A DNA stretch of 55,299 nucleotides from Paenibacillus sp. 598K (GTDB lineage Bacteria > Bacillota > Bacilli > Paenibacillales > Paenibacillaceae). The first letter of the stretch is position 1; the number at the start of each line of letters is the position of its first letter. Both the position numbers and the translations under genes were made by a program. This document shows, piece by piece, positions 41,439-54,339 of this stretch. The stretch covers positions 48,572 through 103,870 of the forward strand of contig NZ_BFBX01000036.1 in the NCBI RefSeq assembly GCF_003851045.1, in the 5' to 3' direction. The notes below the pieces were generated by a model. That model saw only the letters and a list, made by a program, of their open reading frames with translations. It was not told the DNA's origin and ran no database searches.

Positions 41439-43292
41439 ATGCAGGCAGTCAGGGATCAGAACAACAAGGACGGCGATCCTGTCAAAGGAGGAGATCGTCT
41501 CTCAGGCGGTTGGCGGCTCCAAAACTGGAGCATGGCAACGAAGCAATTTTTGCTGCTGTTCCTCGTTACCGTCGCTTTGTTTACGTTCCTGGCGGTCAAC
41601 AACTACACGCAGACTTCCAAGCTGTTCAAGACGCAAATTATGAACGACGCTCAGACGTTAATGGTGCGAACCAATCAGTTTCTGGACTCCTACCTTGACA
41701 ATGGGCAAAATATATTGCTGCTGCTCACGACCCAGGCCGAGTTTTTGAAGCGCGGAGAAGAACGGGGAATATCCGAGTTTTTGCGATCCATCGCGACCGT
41801 GAACAGTCATATCGTGAAGACGTTGTACATTGTCCGGGAGGACGGGGAGGTATTCTGCAACGCGCAATTGGTGTGCGATGTGATGAAAAACCCTGCTTTG
41901 CCGGGAATTTATGAACAAGCCAAAAAAAATTATGGGGCGATGGTCACCCAGCCTTATTATTCGCCGTTGTCGGGACAGACGGTAGCGATCGCCAGGCCGA
42001 TATCCGATCAGCGAGAGCAGCCATTTGCAGTTGCGATTGTGGAGCTGGACTTGAAGAAGCTGCATCAAAAAATGATCGATATTTCGTCCGCGACCCAAAG
42101 CTTTATGTTGCTCTCCAACGAGGATCGCCTCGTCTTATATGACAGGGAGACCAATCTGTTGCCCGCTATGCCAAACTCGTATCTGACCGAGCTGTCGGAG
42201 CAGACGATCGCGGAGGCGGGTCGTTTGAAGCTGGGCATCGACAGCTATGCAGGTCCTCAAGGGGAGCTTGTCACGCTGCGATCGGGCCAAAATCGTCTTG
42301 GATGGAGTCTCATCCTGTTTTTCAAAGAAGAGTTTTTTTATCAAAGCATCGCCGTATTATTCGAAACGTTCCTGACTGCAGGAGCGATCATGTTCGTCGT
42401 ATTGCTCTTGATGGCGCTCATCATGTCGCGTTTTCTCACGCGGCCGATTCGCATGCTCGCTTTGAAGCTCGACAGAGTTCAGGATTCGATCGTCGTGCCT
42501 CAGATTACGATTACGCGGCAAGACGAGATCGGCAGACTGACGCGCAGCTTCTACGCGATGCTGGAGCGGATCCAACAGCTCATTGTCAAGACCAGGGAGA
42601 TGGAGGAGCGGAAGAAGGAGCTGGAGCTTAAGGTGCTGCAAAGCCAGATTTCGCCGCATTTCCTATACAATACGCTGGCATGCATCGGAAGCCTCGCCCG
42701 TCAGCAAAGGCTCGGAGAGGTGGGGGAGACGATTCGTTCGCTGGTCGGCATTCTGGAATTGACCTTCGACAAGACCCGAGCGGAAGTGACGGTAGCGGAT
42801 GAGATTCGGGCGCTGAAGCAGTACATCCAAATTCAGAACATTCGATATATAGGAAAGTTCGAATTTCGCTGCGATATCGATCCGGGCATGGAGCATTGCT
42901 TGATTTTGAAGCTGACGCTGCAGCCGCTCGTCGAGAACGCTATATTTCACGGCATATTGCCGACCAAGTCGTACCCCGGCGTCATTGCGGTCAGGGGGAA
43001 ACGGTACGGCAACCGGATGACCTTCCTTATATGCGACAACGGCGCCGGCATGGCCAAGGCTCGACAAGCGGAGCTGCTTCAACCGGGACCTCATGGGAGG
43101 AGCAAGGATCGGCTAACCGGAATTGGCGTATCCAATGTGCAGGAACGATTGCGGCTGCACTTTGGCATGGCTTACGGGTTGCGCATACGCAGCACGCTGG
43201 GCAAGGGAACGTGCATCCGCGTCACCCTGCCCGCTATACCGTATCATGAGCACTTGGGCAACAGGATAGAACGGAATGGAGGAAGCGAGTAA
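41439..43292 (+). CDS. YesM-type sensor histidine kinase
   Basis: ATG 41439 is 9 bases after GGGAGG; ATG 41430 is too close. 617 residues: helix at about 35-55, extracytoplasmic Cache-type sensor (about 56-300), helix at about 310-335 (TAGAIMFVVLLLMALIMS), HAMP (about 336-385), and a His_kinase domain with phosphoacceptor His407 in QISPHFLYNTLA. The HATPase follows with LVENAIFHG, ICDNGAGM and TGIGVSNVQERL. It should sense an extracellular sugar or a ligand-loaded binding protein. The order regulator-kinase is the reverse of the classic yesM-yesN. Confidence 0.9.
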   Translation: MQAVRDQNNKDGDPVKGGDRLSGGWRLQNWSMATKQFLLLFLVTVALFTFLAVNNYTQTSKLFKTQIMNDAQTLMVRTNQFLDSYLDNGQNILLLLTTQAEFLKRGEERGISEFLRSIATVNSHIVKTLYIVREDGEVFCNAQLVCDVMKNPALPGIYEQAKKNYGAMVTQPYYSPLSGQTVAIARPISDQREQPFAVAIVELDLKKLHQKMIDISSATQSFMLLSNEDRLVLYDRETNLLPAMPNSYLTELSEQTIAEAGRLKLGIDSYAGPQGELVTLRSGQNRLGWSLILFFKEEFFYQSIAVLFETFLTAGAIMFVVLLLMALIMSRFLTRPIRMLALKLDRVQDSIVVPQITITRQDEIGRLTRSFYAMLERIQQLIVKTREMEERKKELELKVLQSQISPHFLYNTLACIGSLARQQRLGEVGETIRSLVGILELTFDKTRAEVTVADEIRALKQYIQIQNIRYIGKFEFRCDIDPGMEHCLILKLTLQPLVENAIFHGILPTKSYPGVIAVRGKRYGNRMTFLICDNGAGMAKARQAELLQPGPHGRSKDRLTGIGVSNVQERLRLHFGMAYGLRIRSTLGKGTCIRVTLPAIPYHEHLGNRIERNGGSE

Positions 43293-46394
<3,102 letters not shown>

Positions 46395-46437
46395 TGATTC
46401 GTTAGACGATACATCATACATTGGAGGTTATTCATTC

Positions 46438-47805
46438 ATGAGCAATCACGTTCAGGTCGGCGGCGTATATCCGCATCTTACGGCAGTCGCAGGTATAGAT
46501 GGCGCACGTTCGGAGACAGGGATCGGAGCAGTCATGCCTTGGGCTAATCGGCTTTGGTATATCTCGTATGTAGCGCACAGCGTCGGCACGGGCACCGGCA
46601 CCGGTCTATTCGAGGTCAATGACAAGCTGGAGGTGCGCAAGCATCCGCAAAGCGTTGTCGGCACGTACGCCAATCGCATTATTCACCCGCAATCCAGCCA
46701 ACTGATGATCGGGCCGCATTTTATTGATACCGAAGGCAACGTGCGCACCGTTGAGTCGCTTATTGAGCATCGTTTGACCGCTTGCTTTACCCATTTGACC
46801 GATGCGGACAACAAGCTGTATGTATTGACGATGGAAGGCAAGTTTTTCGAGGTAGATGTGCATACGCTGGAGACAGAGCAATTATTCGATCTTCTGGTCG
46901 AGCTGAAGGTATCCCCGGATTGCTGGCCGCATTTCAAGGGCGGCTGGACGAAGGACGGCAAGGTCGTCGTCGCCAACAATACGTATGATGAGCGGGAATA
47001 TCTGGGCAGCAAAAGCGATGGCCGCTTGGCGGAATGGGACGGCAAAACCTGGACGATTCTGGAGGAGAGCCCTTACTGCGAGGTCGCTTCTTCCGGCAGC
47101 AGCCCGCTGTTTGCTACAGGCTTTGACCGCGCATCGGCGATTCTCAAGGTGTTCGTGAACGGGGAGTGGAGCACGTACCGGCTGCCAAAAGCGACGCAAG
47201 CGATGGATCATATGTGGTTTACCGAGTGGCCGCGCATTCGCGAGGTAGAGACCGAACGGCTGCTGATGAACTTCCATGGCATGTTCTATGAAATGTCGCA
47301 TAACGCCTATGGCGGAAAGGTATGGGGCGTTCGCCCGATTTCGACCCATTTGCGGATGATTCCTGATTTTTGCTCCTGGAGAGGGATGCTTGTACTCGCA
47401 GGCAACCAGGTGACGCCGATCTTCGATACGAACCTGCTGGCCGGAGAGCCGCAATCCAACCTGTGGTTCGGAAAAACTGACGACCTGTGGCAATTTGGCA
47501 AGCCATCCGGCTGGGGCGGCCCTTGGTGGGAGGATGAAGTTGCGGCTGGCGTAGCCTCAGACCCTTACCTGATGACGGGCTTCGAGCATAAGGTGTTGCA
47601 TTTGACGCACGAGTCGTCGCAGGCGGTCGCCTTTGATATCGAGGTTGATTTCCTCGGCAACGGCACCTGGAAGCTCTATACCCGCATCGAAGTAGAGGCA
47701 AATGGTTATGCGCATCATGTGTTCCCGACAGGGTTCAGCGCGCACTGGGTGCGGATCGTTCCGCATAGCGATTGCAAGGCGAGCGCGCATTTTATCTATA
47801 GCTAG
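46438..47805 (+). CDS. Uncharacterised protein, probable beta-propeller
   Basis: ATG 46438 has TTGGAGG 9 bases upstream; the frame extends back into the beta-galactosidase gene. The 455-residue protein has no signal peptide and is rich in beta strands and Trp/Gly. Repeated short blocks (NRLWYISYVAHSVGTGTGTG, NKLYVLTMEGKFFEVDVHTL, GWTKDGKVVVANNTYDEREY, GMLVLAGNQVTPIFDTNLL) suggest propeller blades, and the C-terminal 90 residues a separate beta domain. I do not recognise a named function. Its place behind the galactosidase implies a role in the same sugar pathway. Confidence 0.65.
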   Translation: MSNHVQVGGVYPHLTAVAGIDGARSETGIGAVMPWANRLWYISYVAHSVGTGTGTGLFEVNDKLEVRKHPQSVVGTYANRIIHPQSSQLMIGPHFIDTEGNVRTVESLIEHRLTACFTHLTDADNKLYVLTMEGKFFEVDVHTLETEQLFDLLVELKVSPDCWPHFKGGWTKDGKVVVANNTYDEREYLGSKSDGRLAEWDGKTWTILEESPYCEVASSGSSPLFATGFDRASAILKVFVNGEWSTYRLPKATQAMDHMWFTEWPRIREVETERLLMNFHGMFYEMSHNAYGGKVWGVRPISTHLRMIPDFCSWRGMLVLAGNQVTPIFDTNLLAGEPQSNLWFGKTDDLWQFGKPSGWGGPWWEDEVAAGVASDPYLMTGFEHKVLHLTHESSQAVAFDIEVDFLGNGTWKLYTRIEVEANGYAHHVFPTGFSAHWVRIVPHSDCKASAHFIYS

Positions 47806-47856
47806 CCGATCAGGTAGCTAGCCGATCAGGCAACCGGGCTGTTCGCGATGCCCGAC

Positions 47857-47898
47857 AACTCCGCCTCTGCGCATCGGTGCAGGGGCGGAGTTATTTTA
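47857..47898 (+). terminator. Rho-independent terminator
   Basis: The stem AACTCCGCCTCTGC / GCAGGGGCGGAGTT with one G-U pair is followed by ATTTTAT. It separates the galactosidase operon from the ABC importer. A 16-bp direct repeat (GCTAGCCGATCAGGTA) lies just before it at 47801-47830. Confidence 0.8.
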
Positions 47899-47919
47899 TC
47901 CTCCCTCGTACCGCCTAAA

Positions 47920-47949
47920 TTGACAATTTTACTGCATATAGCGGATAGA
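47920..47949 (+). promoter_or_regulatory. Probable promoter of the ABC importer operon
   Basis: A perfect TTGACA at 47920-47925 is followed after 18 bases by a weak GATAGA. A poor -10 fits a promoter that needs an activator such as the YesN-type regulator. Confidence 0.4.
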
Positions 47950-47999
47950 AGCCGGTTGATAAAATAAAGGCATACACACATCCGAGATGGGGGAATGCA

Positions 48000-48950
48000 A
48001 TGGCTACACCGGCTCTTGAGAAATCCGGAAAAGGACTGCTGAGGTGGGAGCGCGGCAGGAAAATATGGTCGTACAGAACGTTGTACATTATGCTGATACC
48101 TGGAGTTTTATATTATATTTTGTTTAAATATTTGCCGATGTACGGCGTCATTATTTCGTTTAAGGATTTCCGCATTATGGACGGAATTATGGCGAGTCCC
48201 TGGGCAGACCCGTGGAACAAGCATTTTCTTGCTTTTTTTGAATCGCCGTATTTCTATCAGCTGCTGCGCAATACGATAGTGATCAGTGTGTACAAGATGA
48301 TTTTTGGCATTATTCCGCCGATTGTGATGGCGATTTTATTGAATGAATGCCGGGTGCGCTGGTTTAAGTCGTTGGTGCAAACGTTAACATACATGCCGCA
48401 TTTCTTGTCCTGGGTCATCATCTACGGCATTATGATAGCCTTGCTCTCGCAGACGTCGGGTCTGGTCAATACATGGATCAAGGATGCGACGGGCAGCGCG
48501 ATACCGTTCCTGACCTCGCCCGATTACTTTCGATCCTTGCTCGTCTCGTCCGAAATATGGCAAAACCTCGGCTGGGGGGCGATCATCTATTTGGCCGCCA
48601 TGTCCGGCATTGACCCCGCATTGTATGAGGCGGCGCGCGTGGACGGGGCAAGTCGCTTGCGTATGATCTGGCACATTACGTTGCCGGGCATTCGAACCGT
48701 TATTGTCATGCTGTTCATCCTCAATCTGGGCTACATTATGGACGCCGGGTTCGGACAAATCTACGTGCTGTACAATTTGCAGGTTTATTCCGTCGCAGAC
48801 ATTATCGATACATGGGTATTCCGGACAGGCTTGCAGCAGATGAATTTCAGCCTTGCCTCAGCGGTAGGACTATTCAAGTCGGTGATCGGGCTCGTGCTGG
48901 TCATGACCGCTAACTATGTCGCGAAAAAATGGGGTGAGGGGATATGGTAA
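48000..48950 (+). CDS. ABC sugar transporter permease, LplB-like
   Basis: 316 residues with six membrane helices and the CUT1 permease signature EAARVDGASRLRMIWHITLPG (EAA loop) near 214-233. The N-terminal block YIMLIPGVLYYILFKYLPMYGV is typical of the LplB/YteP group that imports complex oligosaccharides. The ribosome site GATGGGGG precedes ATG. It overlaps the second permease gene by 7 bases. Confidence 0.92.
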   Translation: MATPALEKSGKGLLRWERGRKIWSYRTLYIMLIPGVLYYILFKYLPMYGVIISFKDFRIMDGIMASPWADPWNKHFLAFFESPYFYQLLRNTIVISVYKMIFGIIPPIVMAILLNECRVRWFKSLVQTLTYMPHFLSWVIIYGIMIALLSQTSGLVNTWIKDATGSAIPFLTSPDYFRSLLVSSEIWQNLGWGAIIYLAAMSGIDPALYEAARVDGASRLRMIWHITLPGIRTVIVMLFILNLGYIMDAGFGQIYVLYNLQVYSVADIIDTWVFRTGLQQMNFSLASAVGLFKSVIGLVLVMTANYVAKKWGEGIW

Positions 48951-49801
48951 GAGGGCTTGAGGATCGCATCATCAATGGCATTATATACACGATCCTGTTC
49001 CTGGCGGGTCTGGTCGCCGTCTTCCCGCTGCTCTATGTCGTTTCGGTCTCGCTGACGCCGCTTAGCGTCGTTCACAAGAGCGGCTCGTTCCCGATCATCC
49101 CGCAGGAAATTACGTTTAGCGCGTATCGAACGATCTGGGAGTATTCGGGGATGGTGCAAGCCTATGGCGTAACGATCATGGTGACGGTTGTGGGGACAAT
49201 ATTGAATTTGATCGTGACGATTTTGCTGGCCTATCCGCTCAGTCGCAAAAAAATGCCGGGACGCAGCCTGGTACTGATGATGATTTTAATTACGATGTTG
49301 TTCTCCGGCGGGATGGTCCCTACCTATCTCATTGTCAAGACCATGGGCTTGCTGAACACGTACTGGGCGCTTATTTTGCCGGGGCTTGTGGGCAGCTTTA
49401 ATGTCCTGATTGTCAAAAGCTTCTTCGAGCAACTGCCGGAGGAACTATTCGAAGCGGCCAAGATCGACGGCGCAAGCGAGTATCGGATATTAGGGCAGAT
49501 TACGGTGCCGTTATCCACCTCGGTCATTGCTACCATCGGCTTGTTCTATGCCGTAGGGCATTGGAATGATTTCTTCCAGGCGATTATGTATATAACGGAT
49601 CGTTCGATGTTTCCGCTGCAAGTGGTGGTGAGGGAAATCTTGATGCAATCGCAGCAGCTGGAAAACTTCGAGTCGACCACGCCTGCGCAAACCTTGAAGA
49701 TGGCAGCGGTCGTGATGGCATCCTTGCCCATTATTGTGGTCTATCCTTTCCTGCAAAAGTATTTCACGAAAGGTATGCTGCTTGGCTCGATCAAAGGTTG
49801 A
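48944..49801 (+). CDS. ABC sugar transporter permease, YtcP-like
   Basis: 285 residues, six helices, the partner permease. The EAA loop reads FEAAKIDGASEYRILGQITVP. The start IINGIIYTILFLAGLVAVFP and the end YPFLQKYFTKGMLLGSIKG are typical of the YtcP/CUT1 second permease. No ATPase gene follows, so the importer must share a common ATPase (MsmX type) encoded elsewhere. Confidence 0.92.
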   Translation: MVRGLEDRIINGIIYTILFLAGLVAVFPLLYVVSVSLTPLSVVHKSGSFPIIPQEITFSAYRTIWEYSGMVQAYGVTIMVTVVGTILNLIVTILLAYPLSRKKMPGRSLVLMMILITMLFSGGMVPTYLIVKTMGLLNTYWALILPGLVGSFNVLIVKSFFEQLPEELFEAAKIDGASEYRILGQITVPLSTSVIATIGLFYAVGHWNDFFQAIMYITDRSMFPLQVVVREILMQSQQLENFESTTPAQTLKMAAVVMASLPIIVVYPFLQKYFTKGMLLGSIKG

Positions 49802-49878
49802 TGCGGGAGCGGCGAGGCATCGTCAACATCGTGCCGCGCCAACCCGATTCAATAAATACAAACAAGGGGTGTTAGACT

Positions 49879-51417
49879 GTGAAAAGGATTTTTTCTGTAA
49901 AGCTTTTGCTCGCGCTGACGCTGTTGATGACTACGGTGCTGACCGCATGCTCGACAGGCAAGGACAATGACCCGAACCCTGGTACCGGCAATAACGGCAA
50001 CGACCAGGGCGGCAACGGAGCCGGGAAGGTCATCAAGCTTGATATTATGCAAAGCGCGAGCGGCTTGCCGTCTCCCGACAAGGATTTTATCCGTACCGCG
50101 TTAAACGAGGCGTTGAATGTCGACATCAACATGACGACATATGGCAGCCCGGACGATTATCAGAGTCAACTGAACATCCGGATGTCCTCGACGAATTTGC
50201 CTGATCTGTTCAGCGTAAACAAGGCGCAGGTGCAGCAATACCAAGCGCAGGACATTTTGCTGGATCTTACGCCTTACATGGACAATGAGCTGAAGGCAGT
50301 CAAGGATTTTCTCGGTGAGGATACGCTCAAAAAAGGGATGATCGACGGCAAGCTGTACGCGATTCCGAAGGCGCCGGGTATTCCAAGCACAAGCTTGTGG
50401 ATTCGCAAGGACTGGCTGGACAACTTGAAGCTGGAGGTTCCCAAAACGCTGGACGAATTTTATGAGGTAGCCAAAGCCTTCGTGGAGCGCGACCCCGATG
50501 GCAATAACGCAAAAGATACGATGGGGCTTACAGGCACCTCGCTCAGCACGTTTGCCGCCTTTTACGGATCGTTTGGCACGGTGAACCCGGGCGAATTCTA
50601 TGTCAAAGACGGCGAGGTTGTCAATTCGCTGTACGACCCGGAAATGCGCGATGCGCTGGCTTATTTCCGCAAGCTGAATGAGGCGGGAGTGGTCGATCCG
50701 GAAATTATGGCCAACAACGGAATGATGCATCAGGAGAAGGCGATTAAGGGACAGGCCGGCATCATCTTTATCGACTGGGCGAACTTGACCAAAAACGAGT
50801 TCGTCGAGCAAATTAAAACGGTTAATCCGAACGCAGAATGGATTCAGCTCGAGTCGCCGCAAGGTCCGGGCGGAAATTATGCCAATTCGTTCGATATCGG
50901 CGCTGCCGGCACCATGTTCGCCATCCCGAAGTCCCTGGAGAAGGATACGGAGAAGCTAAACAAAGTATTCGAGCTGTTGAACTATGTATCGGAGGGCGAG
51001 GGCTCCAGGCTTGTGCAGTTCGGGCTTGAAGGCACGCACTTCAATATCGAAGGAGACAAGGTGGTCGCAACCGAGCTGATGGCGCAAGAGGCGGGATATA
51101 GCTGGCTGTACCAGTTCACTGGCCGTCCGGAGGTAGAGTACCTGAAGGTCAAGTTTGCAAGTCAGGGACAGTATATTGATTTTGCCAGCGAATTGCCTCG
51201 GATCGAGGTGCTGAACGGCTTCCTTACTTATCCGGAGGGGTACAATCCGGCGGACGCCGACCGTTATCTGGAGGAGGAGTTCACGAAGTTTGTCTACGGA
51301 CTTCGCCCGCTGGAGGAGTATGACGCCTTCCTGGAGACGATGGAGAACACGATGAATTACAAGCTGTATGTCGAGTCGGCGATTCAACAGCTGAACGACC
51401 TCGGATACGGGAAGTAA
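49879..51417 (+). CDS. ABC transporter substrate-binding lipoprotein (LplA/YtcQ-like)
   Basis: GTG start with AAGGGGTG 9 bases upstream. 512 residues, lipobox VLTAC with Cys24, then a Gly/Asn-rich spacer and a family 1 solute-binding fold: GLPSPDKDFIRTALNEALNV, LYAIPKAPGIPSTSLWIRKD and NSFDIGAAGTMFAIPKS. Length and blocks match LplA/YtcQ binding proteins for large oligosaccharides. It is anchored outside the membrane and delivers substrate to the two permeases. Confidence 0.9.
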   Translation: MKRIFSVKLLLALTLLMTTVLTACSTGKDNDPNPGTGNNGNDQGGNGAGKVIKLDIMQSASGLPSPDKDFIRTALNEALNVDINMTTYGSPDDYQSQLNIRMSSTNLPDLFSVNKAQVQQYQAQDILLDLTPYMDNELKAVKDFLGEDTLKKGMIDGKLYAIPKAPGIPSTSLWIRKDWLDNLKLEVPKTLDEFYEVAKAFVERDPDGNNAKDTMGLTGTSLSTFAAFYGSFGTVNPGEFYVKDGEVVNSLYDPEMRDALAYFRKLNEAGVVDPEIMANNGMMHQEKAIKGQAGIIFIDWANLTKNEFVEQIKTVNPNAEWIQLESPQGPGGNYANSFDIGAAGTMFAIPKSLEKDTEKLNKVFELLNYVSEGEGSRLVQFGLEGTHFNIEGDKVVATELMAQEAGYSWLYQFTGRPEVEYLKVKFASQGQYIDFASELPRIEVLNGFLTYPEGYNPADADRYLEEEFTKFVYGLRPLEEYDAFLETMENTMNYKLYVESAIQQLNDLGYGK

Positions 51418-51454
51418 GCAGCGCAGCTCTGAGATGGAGGAGGAAGCGAACAGG

Positions 51455-52954
51455 TTGGGTACGAGGAAGAAAGCGGGCGAGGTCTCCTCGCCCAGGATCG
51501 CGGTGGGCGGCATCTATCATGAGACCAATACCTTTGCCCCGGGGATCACGACGCTGGATCATTTCCACAGTGAATGGGTCGAGGGCGACGGGGCGTTCGC
51601 AGCCCGCTATGCGGGCAGCCGAACCTCTATGGGCGGGGTGCTGCAGGCTGCCGCAGAGCAGGGGGCGACGGTTGCGGCAGGGCTCTATACGTCGGCCACC
51701 CCAAGCGCCATGGTGGATCGGGAGACGATGGAGCATCTGATGCATCGGCTGGTCGACTCCATCGATGCGTCGGCAGACGGGTTGATCCTGATCATGCATG
51801 GGGCCATGGTGTCCGAGCCATACCCGGATGCGGAGGGCGAGTGCTTGCGCTTGATACGACAGAAGGTGGGCAAGGACTTCCCGATCGCGCTGACACTGGA
51901 CTTGCATGCCAACATCAGCTTGGCGATGGTGGAGCAGGCGGACATTATCATCGGTTATGACACCTACCCGCATGTGGACATGTACGAGCGGGCGATCGAG
52001 GCTTTCCATAAGCTCACCGCGTACATAGCCGGACAGCTGCAGCCAGTCCATGCCTATGGGCATACGTCGATGCTGATTGCGCCGCAGGCGATGACGACGG
52101 GCAGCGGGGCCATGCGCGAGTTGATGGAGCTTGCGTCTCAGTTGGAGGAGACGTACGGTCTGGTCAATATTACGGTAGCAGGCGGTTTTCCATACAGCGA
52201 CGTTCCGGATGCGGGCATGTCATTCGTCGTGACGGCAGACGGCGACGCAGAGACGGCGCAGCGCTGCCTGGCCGTGCTCATGGCGAGGATGAGCAAGGAA
52301 AAGGCGCGATTCAACGTGGAGCTATGGAAGCCGGAGGATGCGCTCGCCGAAGCCTGGCGCGTGCCTGACGGCGTGATCATCCTCGCGGAAGGATCGGATA
52401 ATGTCGGCGGCGGCGCGCCCGCGGACGCCACGCATCTGCTGGCGCGCCTCGTCGATCCGCCCCAGCGGGCGCTGCAGGTCCTATACGATCCGGAGGCGGT
52501 GCGTATTGCGGCTGAAGCGGGGATCGGAGCAACGATAAGGCTACGCGTCGGAGGCAAGACGGACGTCATGCATGGGGAGCCCGTGACGGTGGCCGGGAAG
52601 GTCCGCCTGCTCTCGGACGGTCGATATCGGCATGTGGGGCCGTATAATACAGGGCACTATGCCGAGATGGGCAAGACGGCGGTCCTGGAGTGCGGACGAC
52701 TAACCTTGGTGGTGACCGGGCAACGGACGGCGCCCTGGGATATCGGCCACCTCCTCTCCCTGGGGGTAGACCCCTCAACCTACAAGGTTATCGTCGTCAA
52801 GTCGGCGATCGCTTGGCAGGCAGCCTTTGGCGCATTGGCCCGAGCGGTGTATCAGTTGGATACGCCCGGATGCTGCAGCGCCAATCTGCATCATTTCCAG
52901 TATCGCCTGGTCAGACGTCCCGTCTATCCGTTGGACGAGCTGCCGGAGGGATGA
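51455..52954 (+). CDS. M81/MlrC-family metallopeptidase-like protein
   Basis: TTG 51455 has AGGAGG 11 bases upstream; an in-frame ATG at 51434 lacks a ribosome site but would add 7 residues. The product shows the MlrC (microcystinase C) pattern: IAVGGIYHETNTFAP with a metal His, LILIMHGAMVSEPYPDAEGE, ALTLDLHANIS and the DTYPHVDMYER block, then the C-terminal domain with EGSDNVGGGAPADATHLL. MlrC homologues are widespread in catabolic loci without linear-peptide substrates; amide or lactone hydrolysis is likely but undefined. Confidence 0.85.
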   Translation: MGTRKKAGEVSSPRIAVGGIYHETNTFAPGITTLDHFHSEWVEGDGAFAARYAGSRTSMGGVLQAAAEQGATVAAGLYTSATPSAMVDRETMEHLMHRLVDSIDASADGLILIMHGAMVSEPYPDAEGECLRLIRQKVGKDFPIALTLDLHANISLAMVEQADIIIGYDTYPHVDMYERAIEAFHKLTAYIAGQLQPVHAYGHTSMLIAPQAMTTGSGAMRELMELASQLEETYGLVNITVAGGFPYSDVPDAGMSFVVTADGDAETAQRCLAVLMARMSKEKARFNVELWKPEDALAEAWRVPDGVIILAEGSDNVGGGAPADATHLLARLVDPPQRALQVLYDPEAVRIAAEAGIGATIRLRVGGKTDVMHGEPVTVAGKVRLLSDGRYRHVGPYNTGHYAEMGKTAVLECGRLTLVVTGQRTAPWDIGHLLSLGVDPSTYKVIVVKSAIAWQAAFGALARAVYQLDTPGCCSANLHHFQYRLVRRPVYPLDELPEG

Positions 52955-52998
52955 AGATCCAGTCTGTCGATACAGGAGCAACAGGAGGTTAATGGTTC

Positions 52999-54339
52999 AT
53001 GACTTATACGAAATCTAGAGCTTATCTGGAGCAATCCAAGCAATATCTGGCGGGAGGGGTGGCCAGTACATTAAGGGCGGCCATGCTGCCGACCCCGTTG
53101 TTCGCCGAATCGGGTAATGGCCCTTATATTCGCGATGTCGATGGACGGGAGTACATCGATTATCTGCTCGGGTATGGTCCGTTAATCCTGGGGCACGCCC
53201 ACCCGTCCTTGATCGGCGCTATGGATACTGCCGTCCGGGGCGGCGCGACATATGGGCTGCAGCATGCCGGAGAGGTCGATTTGGCCCGTACGCTGTGCGA
53301 GATCCTGCCTTGCGCGGAGCGAGTAGCCCTGAGCGGCTCCGGCACCGAAGCCGTCATGCTGGCCCTGAGGCTGGCGCGGGCGCACACGGGCAAGCGCAAG
53401 GTTGTTCGCTTCCATGGCCATTATCATGGCTGGTCTGATGCCATCTTCACCTCGTTCCCGAGCGTGGATATGAAGGCATCCTCGTCGTTGACGGCAGCCC
53501 AAGACGCAGTCGTGCCTGGTACGGGCGGCCAGTCCGCCAACAGTCTCGATGATATCATCCTCTTGCCTTGGAATGATCCGGAGATCCTGGAACAGACGCT
53601 GAGAGCGCGTCATCATGAGATTGCGGCAGTGATCTCGGAGCCGATCATGTGCAATTCGGGCTGCATTCACCCCAAGCCAGGTTATCTGGAGCAGATGCGC
53701 GCCTGGACGCGAGAGCTTGGCATCGTGATGATTCTCGATGAGGTCATTACAGGGTTCCGACTTGGCCTTGGCGGAGCGCACGGGTTATTCGGGATCGACC
53801 CGGATCTGGTGACGGTGGGTAAGGCGATGGGCGGCGGGATCGCTATAAGCGCCGTTGCGGGCCGTGCTGCCATTATGCAACTGATCGAGCGCGGTACAGT
53901 GAGTCATCTCGGTACGCTGAACGGCAATACGGTTGCGACTGCCGCAGCCCTGGCCACGATCGGAGCGCTGGCTGCCGATCATGGAGCCGCGTATGTGCGA
54001 ATGAACCGAATCACGGACCAACTGACGGACGGCATAGCCGATCTTATGAAGAGTCATGGACTGCCGGGCGTTGTGAACCGGGAGGGACCGGTATTCAATA
54101 TGATGTTTACCCGCGAGGACAAGGTAGAGAGCTTCGAAGCGTTCAACAAGCGAGACGGCGCGCTTTACTCAAGATTCGCTGCCCTTATGCTGGAGGAGGG
54201 CGTGCTGCTGAGGCCCAACGGTCTATGGTATGTGTCGGCAGCGCACAGGGAGCAAGAGGCGACCAAGACGCTCCAGGCTGCGGATCGCGTCATGGGCAGG
54301 TTGATATCCCAAGGAGGATTAGGCGGGGAGGAACGATAA
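52999..54339 (+). CDS. Class III aminotransferase, glutamate-1-semialdehyde aminomutase-like
   Basis: 446 residues of fold-type I PLP enzyme: GYGPLILGHAHPSLIGAM, GTEAVMLALRLARAHTGKRK, FHGHYHGWSD, ILDEVITGFRLGLGGAHG and PLP-Lys275 in DLVTVGKAMGGG. It resembles HemL but lies in a catabolic locus away from heme genes, so I read it as a paralogue acting on an amino-sugar acid or beta-amino acid. AGGAGG precedes ATG 52999. It overlaps the next start by one base. Confidence 0.85.
   Translation: MTYTKSRAYLEQSKQYLAGGVASTLRAAMLPTPLFAESGNGPYIRDVDGREYIDYLLGYGPLILGHAHPSLIGAMDTAVRGGATYGLQHAGEVDLARTLCEILPCAERVALSGSGTEAVMLALRLARAHTGKRKVVRFHGHYHGWSDAIFTSFPSVDMKASSSLTAAQDAVVPGTGGQSANSLDDIILLPWNDPEILEQTLRARHHEIAAVISEPIMCNSGCIHPKPGYLEQMRAWTRELGIVMILDEVITGFRLGLGGAHGLFGIDPDLVTVGKAMGGGIAISAVAGRAAIMQLIERGTVSHLGTLNGNTVATAAALATIGALAADHGAAYVRMNRITDQLTDGIADLMKSHGLPGVVNREGPVFNMMFTREDKVESFEAFNKRDGALYSRFAALMLEEGVLLRPNGLWYVSAAHREQEATKTLQAADRVMGRLISQGGLGGEER

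Noticed and set aside
52999..54339. Heme biosynthesis HemL
   Set aside because: Sequence class fits, but it lies in a catabolic operon with no other heme gene, so a paralogue with another substrate is more likely.
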